Assembly (NCBI GenBank): GCA_039188505.1
Contig: JBCCZC010000360.1
Span: forward strand, 1 to 6,139
Direction: 5' to 3'
DNA from: JBCCZC01 sp039188505
GTDB taxonomy: Bacteria; Pseudomonadota; Gammaproteobacteria; Xanthomonadales; SZUA-38
DNA length: 6,139 nt
Part shown: one piece after another, positions 1-6,139 of the stretch
How the letters are laid out: each line of letters starts with the position of its first letter
Position numbering within the stretch: the first letter of the stretch is position 1
The notes under the pieces: model-generated
The model's input: the letters and a program-made list of their open reading frames with translations, nothing else
Told to the model about the DNA's origin: nothing
Databases searched by the model: none
Position numbers and translations under genes: made by a program

Positions 1-163
1 CCGCGTTCTCCGAGTAGGCGCTGATGATCACCGTATCCACGAGGGTGACCACCATGCCCACGGCGGCGTTCAGCAGTAGCGGCAGGCTCAGCTGCAGCAG
101 CGTCTTGTCGAGCGCGTTCTGCGTCGTCTCCGCGCTCGCTGCAGGCGGGTGTTCGCCGCTCAA
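1..163 (-). CDS. MATE-family efflux transporter, N-terminal fragment
   Basis: The first 54 codons are visible; the gene runs off the left edge. The start chosen is TTG at 163-161, which overlaps the NRPS stop as TTGA. No ATG lies in frame nearby upstream, and the next in-frame ATG falls inside the first membrane helix. The first 20 or so residues are polar (SGEHPPAASAETTQNALDK). They are followed by a hydrophobic helix, about residues 21-48, with LLQLSLPLLLNAAVG and then VDTVIISAYSENA. The pattern of LSLP, an asparagine- or glycine-containing helix and VDT resembles the first transmembrane helix of MATE (MatE/NorM-like) cation-coupled exporters. From the operon position I infer that it exports the NRPS product or a precursor. 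Family assignment rests on one helix, so another polytopic transporter cannot be fully excluded. Confidence 0.7.
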   Translation of the reverse strand, partial: MSGEHPPAASAETTQNALDKTLLQLSLPLLLNAAVGMVVTLVDTVIISAYSENA

Positions 164-3100
164 GGGTCTTTCCCGAAACTGACCTGCTGCAGAAGATCGC
201 TGAGACCGTCGGCGTCGAGGCCAGCAAGTTCGAAGGCGCTCGCCGAGGGATCCGCCCCCGCGCCGCGGGCATGCGTATCGATCAATGCCCGGAGTGCATC
301 GATCAGCTCGGCGGCCAGCCGGGCAACCGTCGCGTCAGTGTGCAGGTCACGATCATGGATCCATTGAACGGTCAGGCATTCGCCGCTGACAAAGGCGTTG
401 ATGGCGAGCAGATGGGCTCGGGGGTTGGCCGCCGCCTGCAGCCGTCCCGGGACGGGGAGGCGGCGAATGCCGCCCGTCGCGGCCCCGGTGTCGTCCAGCA
501 CGCCCAGATAGTTGAAGCCGACCGGGGCCCTGACTGCCAGCGATTCCTGTCCTCCCAGGTAACACAGCATGCCGTGCCCCAGGCCATGCGCAGGCAAGGA
601 GCGCAGGCCCTCGGACACGATCTCCAATTGCTCCGCGGGCTTCTGGGACAGCTCGAGCGCGGGCGTGAACGGATAGATCGCGGTGAACCAGCCGATCGTT
701 CTTGAGACGTCCAGGTGAATATCGAGCGCGCTGGCGTCCCGCCCGTGATGCTCGATGTCGATCGTGGGCATGCGCCCGTCACACCAGCGGAGCAGGGTGC
801 TGGCGAGAGCGGTCAGGAGCAAGTCCTGAACCTCGTAGCCGCTGCTTCGCGGTACTGTCTGCAGTAGAAGCTGCGTTGCCTGCGCATCCAGGGCTGTCTC
901 CAAGGTGACCTGATTGCCGGCGCGGGCGGTCGCCGGTGCCGCGTCGAGGGGAAGGCGAAGCTCCGCGCGGGCGGCCTCCGCCTGCCAGTGGGCAAGCGAG
1001 GCCTTCGCCAGCGCTTCGCGACTGCAAAGGGCCTCGGACCAGGCCTGGTAGGAGGCGGTAGGCCGTGGCGGCAGGGCATCCAGGTCCCGGTAGGCCTCGA
1101 GCAGATCGTCCAGGAGAATGCGCCATGAGACACCGTCGATGATCAGATGGTGCGCGACCAGCAGCAATCGTGTGCTGTCCCCATCCCTGCATGCGGCGTC
1201 CTCGAAAAGCGCCGCGCGCAGCAGGGGTCCGGTATCGAGTTCGAGCGATCCATGCAGCCGGTCCGCATGGCGTTCGATGAGCTGCCGACGCTCACTCGCG
1301 GAGCCGACGCTCAGAATGTGGTGCTCGAGCTTCAGGGCGGATTGCCCGGGCTCCGCGTAGCTCTGGCGCCAACCGCCCGGTGCTTCCGGATCCGGCAGGA
1401 AACGCAGGCGAAACGCATCGTGCCAGCTTGTGACCTGCGTCAGCGCTTTTTCCAGCCTCGCCGGCTCCAGCTGCGAGGGAATGCGCAGCAGCACCGCCTG
1501 GTTGAAATGCGCCGGTACTGGCGGTTGCTGGCTGAAGAACCAGCGCTGGATGGGCGTCAACGGCGCATCACCGGTGGCGGCGACCGGCCCCGTCGAGTCT
1601 TCCAGCCTCACCGCGACCGCAGCGAGTTCGACCACGCTCTGGTGCTGGAAGAGCTGGGCCGGCGTGATCTCCAGGCCCTGACGCGCGGCTCGACTCACGA
1701 TCTGCAGGGCGATGATCGAGTCGCCGCCGGCGTCGAAGAAGTTGCTGTGGCGATCGAGCACACTCGCGGGCAAGAGGTCGGACCAGATCGAAAGCAGTCG
1801 TCGCTCCACTTCATTCCCGGCGTCCCCGGCGTCCTTCCCTTGTGCATCCCACTCCGGTTCGGGCAGGGCTCCGCGATCGACCTTGCCGTTCGCGGTAAGC
1901 GGGAGTGCCGGCAGCCAGACGTAGGCCGAGGGCATCAGCTGCACGGGCAGTCGCTCGAGCAGGAAACGCCGCAATGCCGTCGCGTCGGGCAGTTTGCCTG
2001 CATGGCTGTCCAGCGCATCGGCGGGCACCAGGTAGGCCGCCAGGCGACGCTCGACGGCGCCCTCGCCGATGGGGATGACGACCGCTTGAGCGACCGCTGG
2101 ATGGGCGTGGAGCGCATGTTCGATCTCGGCAGGTTCGACGCGGAAGCCGCGAATCTTGACCTGTTCATCGACGCGCCCGAGAAATTCGAGCACGCCATCG
2201 TCGCGCCAGCGGACGCGGTCACCGGTGCGATAGAGGGTCAGGGACGTGTCGTCGGCGCGATCTCGGCGGGGATCGAAATGCGGATTGGGCAGGAATCGTT
2301 CCGCCGTCAGCGCGGGTTGGTCGATATACCCGCGCGCCAGCCCGCGGCCGCCCAGGTAGAGCTCGCCGATGCCGCCGACGGGTACGCGTTCCATGTCCCC
2401 ATCCAGCACGTAGATGTCGGTATGAGCGATGGGTTTCCCGATCGGCGCGGCTGCCAGGGCGGATTCAGGCTCGAGCTCTGCCGCGTCGAAGCGATGGCAG
2501 CAGGTGAACGTCGTGCCCTCGGTGGGGCCATAGCCATTGATGAGCTGCGTGCGCGGCAGTGCCGCGTGAGCGCGCTTCAGGTGCTCCACCGACAGCGCAT
2601 CACCGCCGGCCAGCAGCTGGCGCAGCGACGTCAGCCGCTCGGGCTGGGTGTCGATCATCAGTTGGAACAGGCCCGCCGTGAGCCATAGTGTGCTGACGCC
2701 GTGCTGCTCCACGAGCGTGCCGAGATCGTCCAGCGACTGCACGCCAGTGGCCGTGGCCGGAGGCAATACCAGGCGCGCGCCGTTGAGCAGGGCGCCCCAC
2801 AACTCCAGCGTGGACGCGTCGAAGCTCAGCGGTGCTGCGAGGAGAAAGACCTCATCGCTGTCAAAGCGGGCAAAGGCGGACTGGCGCACCAGCCGGGTGA
2901 TCCCTCGATGCGGGGTAGCGACGCCCTTGGGCTCACCCGTGGAACCGGACGTGAACATGACATAGGCCAGTCGATCGGCGCGAACCCGCCGATCGGGCGG
3001 AACCGCGGGCTGGCGTGCCAGGGCGTCACCCCGCTGGTCCAGGCCGAGCGTCTCGACGGTGCCGAGCCGGCCTTCGGGGCCGTCCATGCTGCTGGCAGCG

Positions 3101-6100
3101 ACGACCCGCTCGACACCGGCCGAGGTGCAGAGCTGGCTCAGGCGTGCATCCGACAAGGCTGGATCCAGCGGCACGTAGACGCCACCCGCCTTGAGAATCG
3201 CCAGGATGGCGCCGATGGTCTCCGGCGTCAGCTGAATCCAGACGCCCACGGGGGTCTCCGCCCCGACCCCGGCGTCGCGCAGTTCGTGGGCGAGTCGATT
3301 GGCGAACACGTCGAGCTGCTGATAGGTCCACTCGCGGTCGTCCTGCACCAGCGCCACCGCCTTGGGCGTGGCGGCCGCCTGCTGCTGGAACAGCTCGTGG
3401 ACCGCTGCCTCCGGGGCCGGCGGTGCCTCCTGACGACGCCATGAATCCAGTTCCTCGCGTCGAGCGAACGACAGCGGTGAGATCGTTGCCAGCGGCCGCT
3501 CGGCCGCATCCGGCAGCGCAGCGAGGAGGTCGCAGTAAAGCTCGGCGAAGCGCGCGATCGTCGTCGGGCGGAAGAGTTCGCTGCGGTATTCGATCGCCGC
3601 TTCGAGGCCCTCGTCGCGCTCGGTCACGGCGAGGCTCAGGTCGAACTTCGATGTGGCGCTGTCCAGAGCCATCGGCGTCCAGGTGAGATCCCCGGCCGGC
3701 GCGGCGTCGAAGGGCGCGTTCTGCAGCGTGAACAGGACCTGGAACAGGGGCGTGCGGCTGCGGCTTCGGGGGATCTCGAGGCCATCCAGCACGGCTTCGA
3801 AGGGCGCCTGCTGATGTTGATAGGCAGCCAGGGCGGTGGCCCGGGTACGCGCCATCAGTTCGGACAGGGTCGGATTGCCGTCGAGGCGAAGGCGTAGCAC
3901 CAGCGTGTTGACGAACAGCCCGATGAGTTGCTCCAGGTCTGGATGCTGTCGATTGGCGACGGGCGTGCCGATGGCGAGGTCGGATTCGCCCGTGAGTTTG
4001 TGCAGCAGCAGCGCAAAGGCGCTCAGCAGCGTCATGAAGAGGGTGCTGCCCTCGCGCCGGCCGAGGGCGATGAGCCGGTCGCGGGTGACGCCGTCGACGG
4101 TGAAGTGTTGGGTGGCGCCGACATACGAAGGCTCCGCGGGGTGGGGGAAGTCCGTGGGCAACGACAGCTCGGGTGCAAGATCTGCGAGCGCCTGCACCCA
4201 ATAGTCCAGCGAGGGTCCGTGTTCCGCTGCATCGGACCACGCTGCGAAGTCCGCATACTGCACGGGCAGCGGCGGGAGCGGCGCGGGGTCGGGCCATGCC
4301 GCGTAGCTGGCTGCCAGTTCGCGAACGAATACGCCCAGAGACCAGCCGTCAGCGAGGATGTGGTGCATGACGACGGTCAGTACCTGGCTGCCATCGACGT
4401 CCGTGATGAGGCTCACACGCCAGAGGGGCGCTCGGTCGAGGGCGATCGGCCTTGCCGCTTCGGCGCGTAGCCATGCGTCGATCGTCGTTGCGCTTCCGTT
4501 CAGATCGACCTCGTTCAACGTGACCGTCGGCGCGTCGTTGATGAACGCATAGGGCGTGCCGTCACGCTCCCGGAACTCCGTCCGCAGCGTTTCATGGCGC
4601 AACGTCAGGCGTTCCAGGCTGTCACGCAGCGCAGGGACCTCGACGCGCCCCTCGAGGCGTACGGCCGTCGGAATGCCGTACATCGGATTGTCGGGCATCA
4701 AACCGGCAAGCAGCCACTGCCGGCGCTGTGCCGGCGACAGCGGAATCGGGCGTCCGTCCCGCGCGAGGAGCGGAATCGGATCGAGCTGCACTTCGCTCGT
4801 CAGTCGCTCCAGCGCGGCAACCTGTTCGTCGAAACGCGGGTGATCGAACAGCAGGCGCAGCGGTACGTCGCGTCCGAGCAGCAGGCCAAGGCGCGTAGCG
4901 AGACGGATCGCCGTCAGCGAATGACCGCCCAGTTCGAAGAAGTTGTCGCGCGCGCTGACGCGGCCGATGGCCAGCACCTCGCACCAGGCGCTGGCCACGA
5001 GTTCCGTGGCCGGCGTCCGTACCGTGTCGGCAGCACCATCGTTGCGGTCAGCGTTGCCTTCGTCGTCCTGCGCCACGCTTATCCCGGCAAGCGCCTCGCG
5101 GTCGAGCTTGCCGTTCAGGGTCATCGGCAGGGCATCGAGGCGTTCGATGCGCGCGGGCACCATAGGCTCCGGGAGTCGCTCGCGCAGGGCAGCACGCAGC
5201 CTGCGATCGTCGGTCTGTGAGCGCGTGACGACGAAGGCGACGAGCCGAGAATCGCCGTGCCGATCCTTGTGCACACTCACGGCAGCCTGTTCGACGGCTT
5301 CGTGTGCGTTCAGCACCGCTTCGATTTCACCGAGTTCGATGCGGTGCCCGCGGAGCTTGATCTGCAGATCGTCGCGGCCGAGGAACTGGAGCGTGCCGTC
5401 AGCGCGCCAGCGCACGCGATCGCCGGTGCGATACAGGACGGATGCGCCTCGGCTGTGTTCACCGGCAGCTGCGGCCAGAAAACGTTCGGCGGTCAGTGCC
5501 GGGCGCTCCCAGTAGCCCGGGCTGACTCCGGCGCCGCCAATCAGCAATTCACCGGCGACGCCGACCGGAACGGGACGCTGATGTCGATCGACGACACGGA
5601 GTTGCGTATTGGCGATCGGTCCACCGATCGGAATCCGGTCGCCGGCCGCCATCGTCGGATCAACGGCCAACGCGGCCGACCAGATCGTGGTCTCCGTCGG
5701 TCCGTAGAGATTCCAGAGCACACCACCGCGCTCCAGCAGGGCGCTGGCCAGCGACGGATCCAGCGCTTCACCGCCGCAGAGCATCCGCAGCTCCGACCGA
5801 CCCGGCCAGCCGCTGGCGATCAGCAGGCGCCAGGTGGACGGTGAGGCCTGCATCACGTTGACGTCGTAGGCTTCGATCAGGTCCGCGAGCGCCTCGGCGT
5901 CGCGCGCCTCGTCGCTGCCGCTGAGCACCACGCACGCGCCGACGGTCAGCGGCACGAACAGCTCGAGGGCGGCGATGTCGAAGGCAACGGTCGTCACGGC
6001 GAGCAGAATGTCCGTTGTGTCGAAGCCGGGCGCTGCCTGCATGGCGTTGATGAAGTTCGCGAGGCCGCCGTGCGTGATCGGCACGCCCTTCGGCATTCCG

Positions 6101-6139
6101 GTGCTGCCGCTCGTATAGATGATATAGGCGAGATCGTCC
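160..6139 (-). CDS. Non-ribosomal peptide synthetase, partial (A-T-C-A-T-E), 5' end outside window
   Basis: This is a cytoplasmic multimodular NRPS that activates amino acids as aminoacyl-AMP, loads them on phosphopantetheine carriers and condenses them. The frame is open through the right edge. The first complete codon is 6138-6136, and the stop is TGA at 162-160, giving about 1992 visible residues. The methionine at 6096 lies inside adenylation motif A3 (TSGSTG-M-PKG), so it is not a start. Domains in order are A1 (from motif A3), T1, C, A2, T2, E and a short tail. The specificity codes read by hand predict glycine for A1 and valine for A2, and the E domain should make that valine D-configured. 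No thioesterase follows, so the chain must pass to another protein. The downstream exporter gene overlaps by 4 bases, indicating one operon. No frameshift or internal stop is seen. NRPS identity is certain; substrates are predictions, and the exact product is unknown. Confidence 0.98.
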   Translation of the reverse strand, partial: DDLAYIIYTSGSTGMPKGVPITHGGLANFINAMQAAPGFDTTDILLAVTTVAFDIAALELFVPLTVGACVVLSGSDEARDAEALADLIEAYDVNVMQASPSTWRLLIASGWPGRSELRMLCGGEALDPSLASALLERGGVLWNLYGPTETTIWSAALAVDPTMAAGDRIPIGGPIANTQLRVVDRHQRPVPVGVAGELLIGGAGVSPGYWERPALTAERFLAAAAGEHSRGASVLYRTGDRVRWRADGTLQFLGRDDLQIKLRGHRIELGEIEAVLNAHEAVEQAAVSVHKDRHGDSRLVAFVVTRSQTDDRRLRAALRERLPEPMVPARIERLDALPMTLNGKLDREALAGISVAQDDEGNADRNDGAADTVRTPATELVASAWCEVLAIGRVSARDNFFELGGHSLTAIRLATRLGLLLGRDVPLRLLFDHPRFDEQVAALERLTSEVQLDPIPLLARDGRPIPLSPAQRRQWLLAGLMPDNPMYGIPTAVRLEGRVEVPALRDSLERLTLRHETLRTEFRERDGTPYAFINDAPTVTLNEVDLNGSATTIDAWLRAEAARPIALDRAPLWRVSLITDVDGSQVLTVVMHHILADGWSLGVFVRELAASYAAWPDPAPLPPLPVQYADFAAWSDAAEHGPSLDYWVQALADLAPELSLPTDFPHPAEPSYVGATQHFTVDGVTRDRLIALGRREGSTLFMTLLSAFALLLHKLTGESDLAIGTPVANRQHPDLEQLIGLFVNTLVLRLRLDGNPTLSELMARTRATALAAYQHQQAPFEAVLDGLEIPRSRSRTPLFQVLFTLQNAPFDAAPAGDLTWTPMALDSATSKFDLSLAVTERDEGLEAAIEYRSELFRPTTIARFAELYCDLLAALPDAAERPLATISPLSFARREELDSWRRQEAPPAPEAAVHELFQQQAAATPKAVALVQDDREWTYQQLDVFANRLAHELRDAGVGAETPVGVWIQLTPETIGAILAILKAGGVYVPLDPALSDARLSQLCTSAGVERVVAASSMDGPEGRLGTVETLGLDQRGDALARQPAVPPDRRVRADRLAYVMFTSGSTGEPKGVATPHRGITRLVRQSAFARFDSDEVFLLAAPLSFDASTLELWGALLNGARLVLPPATATGVQSLDDLGTLVEQHGVSTLWLTAGLFQLMIDTQPERLTSLRQLLAGGDALSVEHLKRAHAALPRTQLINGYGPTEGTTFTCCHRFDAAELEPESALAAAPIGKPIAHTDIYVLDGDMERVPVGGIGELYLGGRGLARGYIDQPALTAERFLPNPHFDPRRDRADDTSLTLYRTGDRVRWRDDGVLEFLGRVDEQVKIRGFRVEPAEIEHALHAHPAVAQAVVIPIGEGAVERRLAAYLVPADALDSHAGKLPDATALRRFLLERLPVQLMPSAYVWLPALPLTANGKVDRGALPEPEWDAQGKDAGDAGNEVERRLLSIWSDLLPASVLDRHSNFFDAGGDSIIALQIVSRAARQGLEITPAQLFQHQSVVELAAVAVRLEDSTGPVAATGDAPLTPIQRWFFSQQPPVPAHFNQAVLLRIPSQLEPARLEKALTQVTSWHDAFRLRFLPDPEAPGGWRQSYAEPGQSALKLEHHILSVGSASERRQLIERHADRLHGSLELDTGPLLRAALFEDAACRDGDSTRLLLVAHHLIIDGVSWRILLDDLLEAYRDLDALPPRPTASYQAWSEALCSREALAKASLAHWQAEAARAELRLPLDAAPATARAGNQVTLETALDAQATQLLLQTVPRSSGYEVQDLLLTALASTLLRWCDGRMPTIDIEHHGRDASALDIHLDVSRTIGWFTAIYPFTPALELSQKPAEQLEIVSEGLRSLPAHGLGHGMLCYLGGQESLAVRAPVGFNYLGVLDDTGAATGGIRRLPVPGRLQAAANPRAHLLAINAFVSGECLTVQWIHDRDLHTDATVARLAAELIDALRALIDTHARGAGADPSASAFELAGLDADGLSDLLQQVSFGKDP
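163..249 (-). other. C-terminal tail of the NRPS, possible docking element
   Basis: After the E domain the protein ends with about 29 residues (1950-1978). A segment like FELAGLDADGLSDLLQQV is followed by a short polar end, SFGKDP. The FxLAGLDxxxLxxLL pattern resembles the linker that normally joins E domains to a following C domain, and also the communication-mediating donor helices found at the C-termini of E-terminated NRPS proteins. I infer a role in handing the chain to a partner protein. No partner is visible in the window. Confidence 0.5.
167..174 (-). promoter_or_regulatory. Weak ribosome binding site for the downstream exporter gene
   Basis: On the minus strand GGGAAAGA lies three bases before the TTG codon, with its GGGA core about 7 bases upstream. 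It is only a partial match to a Shine-Dalgarno sequence. Together with the rare TTG start and the TTGA overlap, this suggests that the exporter is translated mainly by coupling to ribosomes finishing the NRPS. Confidence 0.35.
262..1584 (-). other. Epimerization domain
   Basis: The domain equilibrates the alpha-carbon of the peptidyl residue on T2, giving the D-form for the next condensation. Motifs seen are E1 (PLTPIQRWFF, residues 1512-1521), E2 (HHLIIDGVSW, 1649-1658, codons 1152-1123), E4 (EHHGRD, 1782-1787, codons 753-736), E5 (RTIGWFTAIYPF, 1799-1810), E6 (PAHGLGHGMLCYL, from about 1835) and E7 (FNYLGVLD, 1861-1868). The active-site histidine (H1650) and the glutamate equivalent to that of the EGHGRE motif (E1782) are both kept, so activity is likely. 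Two changes from consensus stand out: EGHGRE reads EHHGRD, and the tyrosine in the E6 GYG is histidine. E2 with GVSW and E5 with RTxGWFT separate this from a condensation domain. The length of about 440 residues is normal. Confidence 0.95.
1606..1824 (-). other. Peptidyl carrier (thiolation) domain T2, E-associated type
   Basis: This carrier domain is loaded by A2 and presents the chain to the E domain. The core motif is NFFDAGGDSI at residues 1452-1461. Ser1460 (codon 1719-1717) is the phosphopantetheine site. The GGDS variant, with aspartate before the serine where T1 has histidine, is the form usually found in carriers that precede an epimerization domain. This matches the domain order. 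Confidence 0.95.
1858..3408 (-). other. Adenylation domain A2, complete, predicted valine-activating
   Basis: This full-length adenylation domain (about 515 residues) has every core motif: A1 (WTYQQL, 923-928), A2 (LKAGGVYVPLDP, 968-979), A3 (FTSGSTGEPKGV, 1048-1059), A4 (FDASTLEL, 1092-1099), A5 (NGYGPTEGTTF, 1187-1197), A6 (GELYLGGRGLARGY, 1244-1257), A7 (YRTGDRVRW, 1289-1297), A8 (IRGFRVEPAEIE, 1315-1326) and A10 (NGKVDR, 1403-1408). Pocket residues read by alignment are D1093, A1094, L1097, W1138, L1162, G1164, G1188, T1196, F1197 and K1405. The code DALWLGGTFK belongs to the valine group, close to the classical DAFWIGGTFK. Isoleucine or another small branched residue is a possible alternative. 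Function as an adenylation domain is certain; the substrate is a good but unverified prediction. Confidence 0.93.
3457..4752 (-). other. Condensation domain, probable LCL type
   Basis: The domain forms the peptide bond between the donor chain on T1 and the aminoacyl acceptor on T2. Motifs seen are C1 (LSPAQRRQWLL, residues 453-463), C2 (RHETLRTEF, 500-508), C3 (HHILADG, 578-584, codons 4365-4345), C4 (YADFAAW, 614-620), C5 (IGLFVNTLVLR, 725-735) and C6 (TPLFQVLF, 782-789). The catalytic second histidine of HHxxxDG is H579 and the structural aspartate is D583. The C1, C2 and MHHILADGWS patterns resemble LCL domains more than DCL or starter types. That fits an upstream module with no E domain and a predicted achiral glycine. 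At roughly 430 residues the domain is full length. The subtype call is by eye only. Confidence 0.93.
4807..5013 (-). other. Peptidyl carrier (thiolation) domain T1
   Basis: This four-helix carrier domain holds the predicted glycyl or peptidyl-glycyl thioester of the first visible module. The core motif DNFFELGGHSL is at residues 384-394. Ser393 (codon 4920-4918) is the expected 4'-phosphopantetheine attachment site. The LGGHSL form is typical of carriers that feed a condensation domain directly without epimerization, which agrees with the C domain that follows. Modification would need a phosphopantetheinyl transferase encoded elsewhere. Confidence 0.95.
5077..6139 (-). other. Adenylation domain A1, partial, predicted glycine-activating
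   Basis: The domain enters the window at core motif A3 (YTSGSTGMPKG, about 6117-6085), so motifs A1-A2 and any preceding condensation domain are unseen. Visible motifs are A4 (FDIAALEL, residues 39-46), A5 (NLYGPTETT, 129-137), A6 (GELLIGGAGVSPGY, 182-195), A7 (YRTGDRVRW, 222-230), A8 (LRGHRIELGEIE, 248-259) and A10 (NGKLDR, 328-333) with the invariant lysine K330. Aligned by eye to the GrsA Phe domain, the pocket residues are D40, I41, L44, Q83, L106, G108, L130, I138, W139 and K330. The resulting code DILQLGLIWK is the classical glycine signature, as in the DhbF glycine module. A poorly conserved acidic linker (about residues 339-360) leads to T1. The domain type is certain; the glycine assignment is strong but made without software. 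Confidence 0.93.

Noticed and set aside
160..180. Transcription terminator between the NRPS and exporter genes
   Set aside because: The coding regions overlap, and no GC-rich hairpin followed by a T-run is present on the minus strand.
271..705. 144-codon plus-strand frame opposite the E domain
   Set aside because: The composition is that of a shadow frame, there is no recognisable motif, and the opposite strand encodes conserved E-domain motifs E4-E7.
1147..2688. 513-codon plus-strand open frame antisense to the NRPS
   Set aside because: It lies opposite the A2, T2 and E coding sequence. Its translation is rich in Arg, Gly and Gln with no recognisable domain, and such long antisense frames are expected in high-GC genes with strong third-position bias.
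3026..4297. 423-codon minus-strand frame overlapping the C and A2 domains
   Set aside because: It is a shifted frame of the NRPS, with an Arg/Ala/Pro-rich composition and no domain. The NRPS frame itself is uninterrupted with intact motifs.
6094..6096. ATG at 6096 as the start of the NRPS gene
   Set aside because: The frame stays open upstream to the window edge, and the codons before it encode LAYIIYTSGSTG, the first half of the A3 motif. The methionine is internal.
1..6139. CRISPR array, tRNA, insertion sequence or tandem repeats
   Set aside because: No regularly spaced direct repeats, cloverleaf-like segments or transposase coding were seen. The recurring segments are the conserved adenylation motifs shared at protein level by A1 and A2.

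Overview
The window is a fragment of a non-ribosomal peptide biosynthesis locus, read entirely from the minus strand. Nearly all of it (6139 down to 160) is one open reading frame for a large multimodular non-ribosomal peptide synthetase (NRPS). The frame is already inside an adenylation domain at the right-hand edge, so the N-terminus and true start lie outside the window. The last 163 bases hold the beginning of a second gene, a probable MATE-family multidrug/metabolite exporter, whose TTG start overlaps the NRPS stop codon (TTGA). The DNA is GC-rich (by eye about two-thirds G+C) with strong third-position GC bias. This fits a high-GC bacterium, perhaps a proteobacterium, but the taxon cannot be fixed from this sequence.

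Domain order of the visible NRPS, in translation direction: A1 (partial, entering at core motif A3) - T1 - C - A2 - T2 - E - short C-terminal tail. All carrier-protein serines and the main catalytic motifs of C, A2 and E are present. Manual reading of the ten-residue specificity code gives D-I-L-Q-L-G-L-I-W-K for A1 (the classical glycine code) and D-A-L-W-L-G-G-T-F-K for A2 (a valine-type code). The second module ends in an epimerization domain, so the predicted contribution of this fragment is ...-Gly-D-Val-..., still tethered to T2.

No thioesterase or reductase domain follows the E domain. The protein stops after a short amphipathic tail, so the chain must be passed to another protein (an NRPS with a D-accepting C domain) or released by a separate enzyme, neither of which is in the window. 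The overlapping exporter gene suggests an operon in which the synthetase is translationally coupled to export of its product.

Residue numbers in the entries count from the internal methionine codon at 6096-6094 (residue 1, not the start of the protein). There are 14 further complete codons upstream of it in the window. There is no gene-free stretch of notable length, and I see no RNA gene, mobile element, CRISPR array, promoter or terminator. The architecture is that of an ordinary NRPS assembly line. Any novelty lies in the whole-cluster product and in the chain-transfer step, not in an unknown class of system.
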